The notes below the pieces were generated by a model that was given only the letters and a program-made list of their open reading frames with translations, did not search any database and was not told where the DNA came from. Positions 11,984-23,829 of a stretch of DNA of 64,000 nt are shown in pieces. This DNA comes from Spongospora subterranea. Lineage: Eukaryota > Endomyxa > Phytomyxea > Plasmodiophorida > Plasmodiophoridae. The DNA lies in NCBI GenBank assembly GCA_900404475.1, contig OUQQ01000019.1:16114-80113 (forward strand). Direction: 5' to 3'. Every line of letters begins with the position of its first letter. Within the stretch, counting starts at the first letter, position 1. Position numbers and translations under genes: made by a program.

Positions 11984-12393
11984 ATTCATAAATCAAGGCA
12001 GGTGCTGTAGCATGTATATTGTTTAAGCAGCCATCTTTGTTTCGCGAACGTGCCTCCACACTTGCATCCCGACAACGTTGGCGTCCGTTCCCTTTACGGT
12101 CGGATTATCGGCTATGTACCGTTTCTTGATCTCATACGGAACCGTAGCGCCACAGGGTAGTGAGATATTCTCTGATTGCACTTGGCAGGTTCTCCTCTTA
12201 TGTTCCCCTATCTTCACCCGCACCTCTCAATGCGATGTGAAGCAGTTGTATCATTACAGTAGGTAACCCGATCCCAGTTGCAGGTGTAACAGGTCTTCCA
12301 CTTGTGCTGGTCTGAAACCTTCCCCAGCTGGTGTAATAGGGTATCATTAGCTGCCGGAACTCACGAGTTATTGACCAGACCGTTATTTATTTG
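11984..12393. other. Intergenic or unresolved 5' exon region
   Basis: About 410 bp between the EDR2_C stop and the first clear ATG of the next gene. An open frame at 12078-12266 on the plus strand could be an upstream exon of that gene (a GTAGGT donor follows it at about 12260), but nothing in its translation proves coding. Confidence 0.4.
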
Positions 12394-12929
12394 ATGACAA
12401 ACACCTGGGCTACATGTCTAAATGACCCGTTCTGTGTTGGCGATAATGGGGTCGCTCCTATTGTCATTCATCTTATCTTCCTTTTCATTACAGTATTCCT
12501 AGCATACATCCTCAGGTCGGATAGAATGTTTGTTTTCTTGCTCATTCTATGGGATGTGAATTTATTTATATTTGCTTTCACCGACTCTATTACTCTTTGG
12601 TATGTTCTTGTCTGCTTCGATATCTGGGCCATGAATAGGTATTTGAACACTAAGAAGGTGCGTTGAGTTGTTTACATTGTATGTATGCGAATAATTTGAA
12701 ACGAACTCAAAAGGCACGAAACGCAAGCTCGGCCGGCAAGGAGGACGAAGATGAACAACATAATATGATGCCAGGCGTCACACACAACGGGCAAAAGATT
12801 GATAATGATGAGGAAGAAGACGAGGGAAATAGTGATGAATCCAGCGGAATAAAACCCAACGATGGGATATCGGATAGAAGTCATAACACCAACCAAAGCA
12901 CCAGGAGATCGATTGGCGATCCATATTAA
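12394..12929 (+). CDS. Small two- to three-TM protein with acidic C-terminus
   Basis: I do not recognise a family. The first exon encodes hydrophobic segments VIHLIFLFITVFLAYIL, MFVFLLILWDVNLFIFAF and a third weaker one (LWYVLVCFDIWAM). A clean phase-0 intron (donor GTGCGT near 12658, acceptor AAAAG near 12715) joins NTKK to ARNASSAGKEDEDE, a hydrophilic tail rich in Glu/Asp (DNDEEEDEGNSDESSG) that ends at 12929. A possible further exon after an acceptor at 12969, with frame NLDGKTDWIIDGSG to a stop at 13092, suggests an alternative end about 160 bp further on. An upstream exon cannot be excluded. Converges with COP9 subunit 7. Confidence 0.55.
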
Positions 12930-13122
12930 CCCACTGGTATTTATCATAAAGAATATTATTGTGTTTCAGAATCTTGATGGAAAAACGGACTGGATAATAG
13001 ATGGGTCCGGTCTCATATCAACATCACCGTCATCGTCTGAATTGTCAACCATTGCGTTTGATGATGAGAAACGCCTTGATTTCGAACTTTGAGGCTAACA
13101 GACACGGAATGAGAACCATTGA

Positions 13123-14050
13123 CTAACGACTTGTTTCGATGCCATTGATTACAGAAAATGCAGGTTTCTTCTGCCTTAAAGATTGCTGGATTTCCTCAAG
13201 ATTCTTGGAAAATGCAATCTGACTATCTTTGGAAATCATGACTTCTTCATCAACTTCGGCAGCCAATGAGGTTAACTGGCCAAGAAGCGACGTATACGAA
13301 GACAGCCTAAAATTTTTGAATAATACAAACGCAAACTAGCGACATTCTCATCAAATTACCACGATTGTAATGTCGCTATCATGACGCCTTTCTCGTCAGT
13401 ACTGACGTCGCGAGCCTCAACCTTAAAGACGTTCACGGTTAGGCTGGCTTGATCAATTTTAGCCTCCATGAGGCTATGGTAAACGCAATCGATAATCAGG
13501 CTTTCTAATTCTTCGCTAGATGGAATATCCAAATCGGCCATCAATTCCTGGTACATGATGTTCCTCTTAGTGCTCGCAATAGAGAGAATAGTCAACTACA
13601 AAACAAATCATGTTTGAGTTATTCTCAGTAAATGATAGGTTCGGCGTACAATTTTGAGTTTCGTGATGTGCGGCTGAGACAGTTCTGGAAACGAGCCGGC
13701 AGGTGATTCTTAAATTGATAACTTTGTCAAGCAACACTCTCACAAAGGTGGAGGTACCAACCTTGGAGATTTTGATAAGTTCCATATGCAAAGAGCATCA
13801 ACAGATTATGATAAAGCACCAGCGATGGATCATCTTTCATCTAAACCAGTATGAGAGCGACAGCGATAGAATACCGAATGGATGTCAAAACCTGGATAAT
13901 TTTCGGTAATTGCAGTAATTTCTCGAACGATATCACGCCAGGAACGGCAAGTGTTTCCATGATCAAATGTGAGAGCGATAGGCCCCTGCAATCATCACTA
14001 CCTGCGACAACGCAGGCGCGCTCGATAATATTGTCAGCCCTGGTCGCCAT
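13123..14050 (-). CDS. CSN7: COP9 signalosome subunit 7 (PCI domain)
   Basis: A subunit of the COP9 signalosome, which removes NEDD8 from cullins. The ATG is at 14050. Exons read on the minus strand give SLSHLIMETLAVPGVISF, then LLMLFAYGTYQN, then LTILSIASTKRNIMYQELM, ELESLIIDCVYHSLMEAKI and FKVEARDVSTDEKGVM, which is the winged-helix part of the PCI domain with the LDQ-like turn (IDQASLTVNVF). After another intron a helical tail (LGQLTSLAAEVDEEV) runs to the stop at 13123. The FAYGTY and IDCVYHSLMEAKIDQ blocks are the subunit 7 signature, separating it from other PCI proteins. It has about four introns of 45-100 nt. Its stop lies 31 bp from the possible alternative stop of the convergent membrane-protein gene. 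Confidence 0.88.
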
Positions 14051-14299
14051 TCAACACGGTTCCACTCAGACAGGGCTACGCGGCTGGTGACAATATCGGC
14101 AGTCCGGTCGCCCGATCAGAAAATGCCAAATTGACTGCTGTATTCGCCCTGATCAATACGCACTTAATCAGTCCATGAACATTCGCGGACGCGACAATCG
14201 CTATCGATGCTCTTGGGCTCGAAAAATGGAAAAATCACTACGGTAGGAGGGCACAACATAGAAACAAGAGATAAATTGTATTGAAGAATGATGAAGCGA

Positions 14300-15043
14300 T
14301 TATTTCTTCTTAGAATCAGCAGGTTTAGACTTGGCAGCCTTGGATGTTTTAGCACCGGCACCGGAGGTCGCAGCAGCAGCCTTCTTGGCTCCGGCTTCTT
14401 TCTTGGGTACTGTGGTGCTCTTGACAGTCGCTGGCTTGGCCGTTGTCGTGGCCGCTTTGGGGGCAACAGCCGGAGCAGGGGCCACTTCCTTGGACTCCTT
14501 CACCTGTTCAACCGTCTGGTTTTCACGGCGTTCGCGCTTGCTACGCGCCTTCTCACGACGAGCATCGGCCTGGGCGGTGATCGCCTTCTCACGCGCCTGC
14601 TCAGCCTTGGCGTGATGAATGGACTCCATTAAGACGCGCTTGTTCTTGAAAACATTACCCTTGACCTTGAGGTAAAGATCATGGTATAGATGGGAGTCAA
14701 TCTTCTGCTGTTCACGGTACTTGCGTAATAAACGACGAAGAACACGCATACGACGCATCCACAGGACTTTGGTTGGGAATCGAGCGTTGGCAGTACCATG
14801 GCGCTTACCAGGACCAGTGTGTCGCCCTTTGCGTTTGGCTTCAAGGCGACGGTTGACGCGAGCACGAGAGTGGATGGCAGTTGGCTTGCGGATGATAAAC
14901 CCATCGCGGTACAGTTTACGGATGTTCTGACGGCTGTTCGCCATGGAGATCTCGACGACCTCGTTGGGGTCGAGCCATACCTTGCGAAGACCACATCCAA
15001 GAACGGAGGCGGCTAGCCGCTTCTGTAGCTTCAGGGACACCAT
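14300..15043 (-). CDS. RPL19: 60S ribosomal protein eL19 with Ala/Lys tail
   Basis: Large-subunit ribosomal protein. The true start is the ATG at 15043 ([18 protein letters not shown]); the frame stays open further upstream but without ATG. The core matches the family closely: [73 protein letters not shown] and [20 protein letters not shown]. No intron is seen, unusual beside its intron-rich neighbours. After the conserved helix ([20 protein letters not shown]) there is an extra tail of about 60 residues built from Ala, Lys, Thr and Pro ([20 protein letters not shown]). This gives a total of 247 residues against about 196 in human eL19. The GC content is higher than in its neighbours, as expected for a highly expressed gene. 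Confidence 0.97.
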   Translation of the reverse strand: MVSLKLQKRLAASVLGCGLRKVWLDPNEVVEISMANSRQNIRKLYRDGFIIRKPTAIHSRARVNRRLEAKRKGRHTGPGKRHGTANARFPTKVLWMRRMRVLRRLLRKYREQQKIDSHLYHDLYLKVKGNVFKNKRVLMESIHHAKAEQAREKAITAQADARREKARSKRERRENQTVEQVKESKEVAPAPAVAPKAATTTAKPATVKSTTVPKKEAGAKKAAAATSGAGAKTSKAAKSKPADSKKK

Positions 15044-15807
15044 TATCGCCAATACGAGGACTGCCACGACCAATGTTCAAGTCCGTCACAACTCCGTACG
15101 GACCAAACTCTATATGGTTTCCGCGCTAATCATTGTCCCTTTTCCCAGCATGCTCGCTCATCTGGCCCACATTACCAAACCCGAAATAGAGTGTGTCGAT
15201 AGCACTTTTAGCTGAGGTCAATGACAATGAATATGCGCTTTAGGCTCGGAGAAGTTATAAAAGGAGCAATTTAACTATTGGACATTTCTGATGTCGCCAT
15301 CTCATGATTAAGCAATACATCGGGTTAAATTTGTCGATTTTTAATAAACATGCTAGATCACTTTTATTGGCAATTCGTGACTTGTTTATCCGTCCTATAT
15401 ATATCCTGAACATTCATTGATTATGATTATTTTGGAACTTCATCGATTGCCCAATAAAGTACTCGTCAAATCTGACTCCCAATATGCCATACCATCCACC
15501 ATAACAACGTCAGGTCCATTGGTAGGATTGCACAAACAATTCAAAGGCATGCAAGCAATGTAAATACTGAACTGACAATACTGTTGGAGTTCGACATTAC
15601 ATTATGTTGTAGACTCTAAAACCAGTAAATTTGCGTGTAATGAATTTCTGTTAGTTTCTGACAGATTCCCACCCGATCATGATGTTTGTTGGTTTAGGTG
15701 CGTACGACCTGGTCTCGGGCGTGGCCATGTTGTGTCAATATCTGTATACTGAGTGGCTGGCGCCATAATTGCATCATGACCGCACATTATTATCATATCG
15801 GTGGCCG
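15044..15807. other. Divergent promoter region, eL19 and NDUFAF3
   Basis: About 760 bp between divergent starts. The middle is AT-rich with TATATATAT near 15398. No gene or RNA was recognised. The eL19 promoter should lie in the left part, close to 15044-15250. Confidence 0.5.
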
Positions 15808-16451
15808 ATGGCGTTCAGGCGCCTATTATACCCGTGGAGGCTATCCAAACATCGCACATATAGCCATGACTCGTTAACGGGTGGACTTCCGACGATCCAG
15901 CCACCGGTCGCTCCAATCAAGACTCAAATCCAGGCCTATAATCATGAAGGCTTCACAGTTAATGGTGTTCATTTTCAGGGCGATCTTCTTGCGCTGACCA
16001 CAACGTATTGTATCCCGTTCATCGTTATTGCACATTTTTGATGGAGTTAATGTAATAGCGCCATGATTTGGAGAGGAGATGAAAAAACAGACCAGCTGAT
16101 CACCCCTAGCAGCCTCAGCATTTTGCCTTTGATCACGACACCAATCGGTAATCACATACTGTCGTTCACGCTTTCACGAACCTCAGTCGTAATATTACAT
16201 ACAGATATTGTTATATTCGGTACTGGTGATAATTTGGTTCAGCTTCCCCAGCTGGTCAAGGATTTTCTACGAAAACACCGAATAAAATTTGATGTCATGA
16301 AAACAGTGAGATTTCGAGTTTATATCGTATTTTCTTCAGTACCAAGTTTCCGTTTGCTCTTTAGTTTCATGCATGTGCGACATTCAACATTCTCAATATG
16401 GAGGATCGTCAAGTAGCCGGTCTGTTTATAAGAACGTCTGCAGAGAGATAG
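15808..16451 (+). CDS. NDUFAF3: Complex I assembly factor NDUFAF3 (DUF498)
   Basis: A mitochondrial assembly factor for respiratory complex I of the Mth938/DUF498 fold. Starting at 15808, MAFRRLLYPWRLSKHRT is Arg-rich, as expected of a mitochondrial targeting peptide. Four exons fit phase: the first carries IQAYNHEGFTVNGVHFQGDLL, which matches the family's GFxINGxxxxG block. The second gives DQLITPSSLSILPLI, the third (after an acceptor at 16203) IVIFGTGDNLVQLP and HRIKFDVMKT, and the last (16365-16451) FHACATFNILNMEDRQVAG. The GTGDN loop and the ACATFN motif are diagnostic. About 140 residues, slightly shorter than the human protein. Supports a mitochondrion with complex I. Confidence 0.9.
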
Positions 16452-16619
16452 TGCGCCGGGTCGAGGTCTTTCTCAAAGCAGGTATATCCGGTTTTCTCAC
16501 TACATTCTCCAATTCGTTTTGCTCAAATATTCGCTTGATTTGAGCCGTTTCGCGGTTTTGTTGCCCGTCATAGCAAGACCAAATACACACAAAAGCATGA
16601 TCGTCTTTGTTCCATTATC

Positions 16620-19600
16620 ATGATCGAAATGGAGGGCCAACCTTCTTTTACTTGCGATATTGACGTATTCGGAAGCGTGGGAAGTATCGGGGCAGATGGA
16701 GTAGGAGAAATTGGGCTTGCTGAACTTGTGAACCGATTACGGTCGGATGGAATCCAGTCTACAGCAGTTAAGAAAGTAGTTAGCGGCTATTGCAATGGTA
16801 ACTTTCGCCCAATCGTCAAACGGCCCCTAATTGACCTGGGGCAGTTGGGCTTTTGATGGATGATTCGCGAAGCTCCATCCACTTCTTGCATTTAGAGCCA
16901 AAGTTCGGATTCCTCGCTGAATCGCTCAAGGCTGCGAGGCTTGTTGATCTGAAATTCCATCGTAAGCATTTGTTGGGACTGACCACAGATGGTCGCGTTG
17001 TCGGCGGGGGTTCAAATCAATTCGGTCGGTAGCTGTTCAAATGGACAATGACCAAACATCCTGAAACCTGGCGCTAGGTCAGCTTGGTATTGGGACGATT
17101 CCTGGTCCGTCAATGAACAATCTCGCAATTGTTCCGAAGCTGGTCAACGTGATCTGCATCGCGACTGGCGAATCCCATTCTGCCGCATGCACCGCCGATG
17201 GCAATATATATACGTGGGGTTCGTCTTTCTATGGGCAATGTTCAGGGTCGAGAGCCATCCACCTGACTCCATCTTCGGTAGTACCATTAACGACCTTCTT
17301 CCTTGAGATCTCATGAGTCCTCTCGTTAGGTTCATGGCATTCCTCCAATGTGTTCGGTTGTATGTGGTGCATATTTCACTCTGGCAGTATCCGCTACAGG
17401 TTACCCTGGTGCCCATGGCGCCAGTGCTGTCGATCCCAACTCTGTGTGTGTCTCAGGTGGGGACGTATATGGATGGGGGGATAACACCAGTAGCCAGCTG
17501 GGTCTAGGGCAGTTCGCCACCTGTATCAGGCGACCATGTCGTATACCACTGCCCCATTCGGTGGTTAAGCTCTCTTGTGGATATGGGCACGCAGCTGCAT
17601 TGGGCAGCGATGGGATGTTGGTGGTTTGGGGGTAACTAACATCTAATCGCTGGGTAAATCAATACGCAGGTCTGATTGCTGCAAATCAGGTTAAATTCAT
17701 CGGGACAGATAGGAATTCAAGGGACATCATGTGGAAAAACTCCATCAGTGCTCGATGTCGACCCTGATCTTATCAACAAAAACCATGTGGTCGACGTATT
17801 ATGCGGTCCCAATTTCACAGCACTTCTTGACACTTCAGGTCGAGTTTTCACGTTTGGCAGTGACACACCCAAAGGTGAACCTGGTCATGTTGGCTCACAA
17901 TGCGTTAACCATGGTGACCAAAGTTGAATTCAGGGAGGCTAGGAAGGCCCAAAGGCGGCGGGCGACTAGAACCTGGTCGTATCCAGAGGATCGATGAGAA
18001 AAAAGTTCATCGAATAACCGAATGCAGTTCGGCACTACTGTGTCAGACAGCGACCACAATATCTCGGGTGGACATATCAACAGTTTGCGCCTCTGGGGGC
18101 ACCTTGATCACAATATACGGCTACGCCATAGCCAACATCAAAGGGTTTGCATGGATCAAGTTCTGCTATAAGCCATATGTACGTTGCTGCCTGCTTTTCT
18201 TATAAGGTGATTCATGTACATGAAGGTGGATCTAATTATCGAGGTTGACTATGCGAACAATCCAGGTATTTTTGTTAGACCAATGTAATTGGCAATTTTC
18301 AATCTGCTGTTCTATTCAGACCTTGGCCAACACTGCATTCAAGTTGTCAGCCCTTGCCTGACACAAAGCGTCCCTGGTGAAGTATTCCCGATCCATAAAT
18401 TAGGTGCATTCACATCGCCATCGTAGTGTGGCACATTAACATTCCCGAATACGACAGCGATATCTATATCGGTCGATGGCATTTACTACAGCGAGCCCTC
18501 GTATCTCTCCGTGTTTAGACCGATTCCGGCGTTGGATCGTACTGAATATCAGTGTGGGCCTGTATCAGGAGATACGCCTGTAAGTAAGATTGGACAGATG
18601 TTGCCTTCAATTTTAACCTTTTTCACCAGGTTGTATTATCTGTCGAGGTTGACGATATCCCGTATCCAAATCTTCAAGTACGCTTAGTTCCTGTCGATGC
18701 AGGAAATTCCAACCTTATCAAACGTAATAATTGGTTTCCCCAGAATCAAGAGTCAGTAAAATTAATTCTCAGAAATCGGTGCTACATATAACTCGAAGGA
18801 TAAACATATTGTATTCAACACTCCGGAGGTGGATTGTTCTGCATCATACAGATATTCGATTGCGCTGGACGGAAATTGTTTCATTGAATACCCAGAGCCG
18901 GTATTTATATACTATGGTCAGTGTGCTCTACCTGATAGTTTGTGTTGTCTAAAACATGTTGTAATCAGACGCTCTGATATCGTCAATATCGCCATTACAG
19001 TTTTGTTACGGTGGTGGAACTCTCGTCATATCAATGCTTGGACTATCCAATGCCAGCTTAGAAAACTTCACGCGAACACAAACGAAATGTATACTGACAA
19101 GTCAGTCATCAAGAACGCGGTATGAACTAATCGGTAATGGTAAAGTCAATTCGCTTTTCAGAAGATGACCAGAGTCTTCAGGAACAACACAAGTGGACAA
19201 CGACAAGTCATTGCGGCATATGACATTGGTTTGCCCAGCAATTGGCCCTTTGCTATCTGATTCCGAATCAATCCCATCTCGTGAGGTCATGTCAGTCGAC
19301 GTATCGTTTAATGGATACAATATGATGAGGTGCGGCGAGGTAATGAGCCGTTAGGCTTGAAATATGGCCATCATTCTTCTCAAATTCCACAGATTGAGTT
19401 TTTCCCTCCGTGCATGACTCGAATTGCCCCGACATGTGGGCCGAAAGGACGGCCTACGTCGATTGAAGTATTTGGGGAATATTTCTATAACGAAATGTCC
19501 AAATCGATTTGCGTCTCTGATACCGATCGTTTGGTAAGAATGATTTTCTGACAAATGAAAACGCTGACTGTGCTGATAAACGGATACGTTTCTCTACAGA

Positions 19601-20108
19601 TAATATCTGCAAACTATCGAGACCAAACAAAATCATTGCAGTTCAACAGACCTGACATTCCATTGGCCGCAGCATCTCCTCCTTCGTCGGTGATTTCTAT
19701 CAGCTTCGGAGACAAATCATTACCCTACATGCTATATGACGAACCAACATCAATGAAGGTATATTTCGGGTGTTATGATATGGCCCATAATAATGACTTA
19801 TTGTGTAGATTGAGCCGAATTCTGGTTCGGCCTTGGGAGGATACGTTGTGAAAATCAATGGGAAGGGGCTGTTCAGCAGCACAAGTCTCTCTATTCGTAT
19901 AACAGCAATAGGAGGAGCTACACTACCAGGAAAAGTATATGTTGTACCGGGCACGTTAACCGCCGAACCCAACGCGAAAACCGGATTAGGGACAGTATCC
20001 TTCACAATGGCTGCAATGGAAAACGGAGAAAAATCCGGTTCCATCGAGATATCCTTCAACGAGGTCGACTATACTTCCTGCTCTGAACAACCATTCATTT
20101 TCAAATAA
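16620..20108 (+). CDS. RCC1-repeat plus IPT/TIG-domain protein
   Basis: A large multi-exon gene. The start at 16620 gives an N-terminal segment (IGLAELVNRLRSDGIQS) that joins through an intron (donor at 16799) to the RCC1 part. RCC1 repeats are visible as LLGLTTDGRVVGGGSNQFG, QLGIGTIPGPS, HSAACTADGNIYTWGSSFYG, GGDVYGWGDNTSSQLGLGQ, HAAALGSDGMLVVWG and FTALLDTSGRVFTFGSD, so about four or five blades. The second half has beta-sandwich repeats of IPT/TIG type: TVCASGGTLITIYGYA, YRYSIALDGNCFIEYPEP, and RIAPTCGPKGRPTSIEVFG with EYFYN, followed by YVVKINGKGLFSS. The protein probably exceeds 900 residues. Several exons between 18200 and 19320 are only partly resolved. No signal peptide or TM segment is clear. 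A cell-surface or intracellular scaffold role is equally possible. Confidence 0.78.
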
Positions 20109-20828
20109 GCGGTTAATTAAAATTCAAATATTGCTGATTATTTCTTGCAATTAATGCAGTTTCAATCATCCAAATCGGGACAAAATCGACGGCATCCAGC
20201 ACAACATACCGGTAGAGTGCGATAGGTTCTCAAAGAATGGAGAAAAGTCGTGTTGTAGTGACGTGCCTATAAGCATTTGTTTCTATTCACCGTCATCGAC
20301 CATGATTTCCGCAAAACCGGCTGATGCGGGTTGAGGAGCGATAGCCACGACTTCAGGGCGTTTTACACACAGTTCCCATGAGGTTTACATACCATTTCCG
20401 TGTGGATAAACAGCAAATGATGTCGCGTCCTCTGACGTGGTCAGTATTTCCGTTCCTGATACACAGTCTGGTCATGCAGTTCGACTACCCACCCACCTAT
20501 CAATGATGTTACAGTCTACACAGTGGTATCGAATTTGTACGTCCAACCATGGTAGGGTATGGTATAAACGAGAGCAGCGCGTCCCTATAGGGTTGGTGTA
20601 GTCCGGTCCATGTCCCCCCTCAACTGCCTCAATCTATTTCCCCCGGATCACATATATACAAGAGGTAAATCACGTCAGATGGAAAATTGATCGGGTCTAT
20701 GGTGATGCCAACTTCCCGATTTCAACATCTACTGTAGAGTTCAAATCATTTTTCGAAAGGGTGAACCTAAATATGTGACTTATTTTGTCCGATCTAATCA
20801 TGCCACCAAAAAATGCTAGGGTCCACTC
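20109..20828. other. Intergenic between two plus-strand genes
   Basis: About 720 bp with no open frame above about 60 codons in any recognisable family, no tandem repeat and no RNA gene seen. Confidence 0.5.
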
Positions 20829-23807
20829 ATGCTAGGTGCCAATCACGACGGTGACCTGACACAATATTTTTCTGAGAGTCATGAACAATCATCCGTCTTG
20901 AATGGCCATGCATCTGTTTCTCCAATTGTTAGGTGAGCGCAATTATCTCCACCTGCTCTCATGAAGTAATTATCCATATCTTTCTAGCGATCGGGCATTT
21001 CGATTTCCTGCATTTCGATCGGTATTATGGGACAGGACCCCTTTGAACAACGCATCACAGCCCATGAGTGTTGAGGAATTCCTTCCAATGGTGATCATTC
21101 CTTCAAGCGTCTTATCTCAGATACTGGATTCATCCCAAGTACGTCGGTATTCCGAGTTCATATATTTCCCTCATTGTAGTTGTTCAGTTCAGTAATCGCG
21201 GCAAGATTGGCTCACTTGTCGGAAAATATCGGTCAAACGGCGATTCTTATTTTTTTGCCGTTGACTCGTTATTCTTCGACTCGGGTGAAGAGATTGCATC
21301 TAAAAACGATCGTATCGACATCGAGGTTTCTTGTCATTGTCCCATTTATTACTCTACGTTCATTATTTTCAGGTCGTGTCAGGCCCTGTGGACGTGGAAT
21401 CTCTGACATTGGCATGTTTTCGAAGTATCTGCTCCAGAGATTTCCCTTTTACGGCTCGATTCATGAAATTGTCATGTTCCATTCAAAATAACTCTGATAT
21501 CCATACGGGCGTCAAGCAGTGCTCGATATCTGGGCATATTGTTGCCCCGTCGATTTCGATGAGTTTCGTTCAAGTTAATTCGCTACGGCTTGTTGCAAAT
21601 CCTTTAGGCGTATCTTTACAAAAAGGGAACTTGCAATTGTATCCACCATCTTCGTTTTCTTTTGGTTATTTGACCTTAGATCAGGTGGATCAGTCGTTTT
21701 GACGTTTTGGGTTCGTGCTAAGTTGTTTTAGTATCGGAATGCTGTTGCCCTTCTATATACTGACGCATTAGCTTTTAACTGCCCATTGATTGGCACATGG
21801 ATTTTCGGACAAGAGTGTGATATCACGCTGCATTCTGCTCAAGTGTGGTCAAGCTGTATGCGCTTTCTTTTCAATGAGAGCATTGACGAAAGGGTATTCC
21901 CCTCACCAACCACGTTTCTTGTTTTGTTAGCGCACCCAAAGGCCCATAGTTTGAAGTTTTTTGAATGCAAAGTGACGGTATACAGCAGGGTGCCTTGAGT
22001 TCTCTTTCGCTATTTAACTGCTGTTCACAGCAGCCTCAAGATCAAGCGATAGGGCATTTTTGTTTTGGCGCAGAAAATGTTCAGATCTCCGATGCCACTT
22101 CGCGTAGCATCTCCCTGTCTTGGAGGACCGCTGCAGATAATCAGGAAGTGATGGCGGCTCTTAGTGCAATGACTGCACTTGATCAGAAATATAAAAATCC
22201 TGCAGGCGTAACCCAAACTAAGCCCTCGACCAAGATGCTGATGGCTGTGAACGATGAAGTTCAAGAATGTGCTGCAGACCAAATAACATCTTTTTGTCCA
22301 AGTTCTGCCTCTGACATTAAGCCGCTCGTGAGGTCGTCAACAAAGGCGTCGTCAAGGAGCACTTCCGAGCCGCTACTCACTACTTTGGTACTTGCACCGA
22401 CAATTCCTCTGGCACTTGTACTTATTCAATTCTAAATATAGCTTTCAAAAGGGAACCAGGCGTCGCATATTGTTTGTAGCGACAACCATACTTCATCTGT
22501 CACTAGCGCCGATGCAGATCCGGCAACCTCACTCGGACCAGGCAATGTCTCCACCGAAGAGCTGTTCGATTTACATCATCAGCAAGTCAGCGCTTGCAAT
22601 GCGATCGACAACAGTGCTAAATTGTGATTTAGTTTGAACATTTACAGCGCCAAGTAGCGTCGCTACGAGAATCTCTGCGCTCAAAACACCCCTCGTATTT
22701 TGTTACTGTTGCTACGAATACGGATAACGATGAGATGAATCATTTGCCGGATGCTGGCACCCAAGTCGAATGTATCAACGACTCAAAAACGACATATTCA
22801 TCACAAAACTCTGAAAATTCGTCCAGTTTAGTTGCTCCTCCAGGGCGTTTTAGTGACGTTGGTAGGTATGCATTTTTCAGTTTTCAGCCCTTAGTAATGA
22901 TTTGATTAGGAAAGGAATACGAAACAGAGAGAGCATCGGACATCAGTTGCAAAAACAATCCGGAATCCGAACTCTCTGCTGTAACACCCATCAACCAGAA
23001 TTCTTCTTCGGAGGCGTGCACCGGAATTTCTGTGGAAGAGGTTCTTCAAATTTCTGCTGAAGCATGTAGCACAGAGATCAAACCGAATGTTTTTTCGTGC
23101 ATGAGTTTTCACGATGTATCTCAATCTGATGGTGATGGCATCGACATGCCAAGGCCAGAAAATCAGGATCACTCACTCTCTGAAACTTCTGTGCAGTTTT
23201 CGAATGAACCACAATTTGGAGATCGCGACGAGGTTTCTGCAGCTTTTGACGTGAGTGAGATCACGAGGAAACCGGTGATGACTCCTGATCAAGTGCTAAG
23301 TCAACGCCGCGAAGAAACTCGCAGTGTTTCTTCACGACGATCAATTACCTCTGATATTTGCAGTGGAAGTTCGTCAAATACTTCTGCAGGTGCAAGCCGC
23401 AACGAATATGTTCCCAATGATTCATCACATCAGGGCTTTTCACTCAAAGATTCAAATTTTTTATCGGGCGCTGGCTTCCCAAAAAGTTCGTTTGCTGTGT
23501 GTTTTCACGTTATACTGACATACTGAATTTTCATAATTACAGCATCTCTCTCACCTCGATCAAATTGCCAATTTGATCAGGATAGCTACATTCCGAGAAT
23601 TGAATTTGTTTCTTATGCTGATTCATCAGATGAGGTAGGAGAATGTCTTCTGTGTTTCTCAGCAAAAGTTAATCCCGCCCTTAGGATGATGAAATCACTC
23701 GCAAATATTTGGGATCATGCATAGATGAACCAACTGCCAGCGAAAATGACGAAGATTTCAGAGAGCTCAGATTGTCAGAAGTCCTCTGTCACGATACAAA
23801 TACATAA
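20829..23807 (+). CDS. ASH/MSP-like Ig-fold protein with Ser-rich tail
   Basis: A gene of several exons with ATG at 20829 (MLGANHDGDLTQYF) and stop at 23805-23807. Exon joins give QFSNRGKIGSLVGKYRSN, FFDSGEEIASKNDRIDIE, VVSGPVDVESLTLACF and CSISGHIVAPSISMSF. This order (NRG, then GE-type strand, then a G-hydrophobic-VAP end) resembles the ASPM/SPD-2/Hydin (ASH) or MSP-like Ig domain found in cilium and centrosome proteins. A later part (DATSRSISLSWRT) looks like a fibronectin-III strand pair. The C-terminal third is low complexity and rich in Ser, Glu and Gln (ETRSVSSRRSITSDICSGSS), without a fold I can name. Possible relatives are CEP192/SPD-2 or another ASH protein. The family assignment is inference. 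Confidence 0.5.
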
Positions 23808-23829
23808 GTATATTATACATTTATATGTT

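Noticed and set aside
14288..14632. Plus-strand frame of 114 codons opposite eL19
   Set aside because: It is antisense to the conserved ribosomal protein, and its Leu/Gly/Arg-rich content is what the Ala/Lys tail gives on the other strand.
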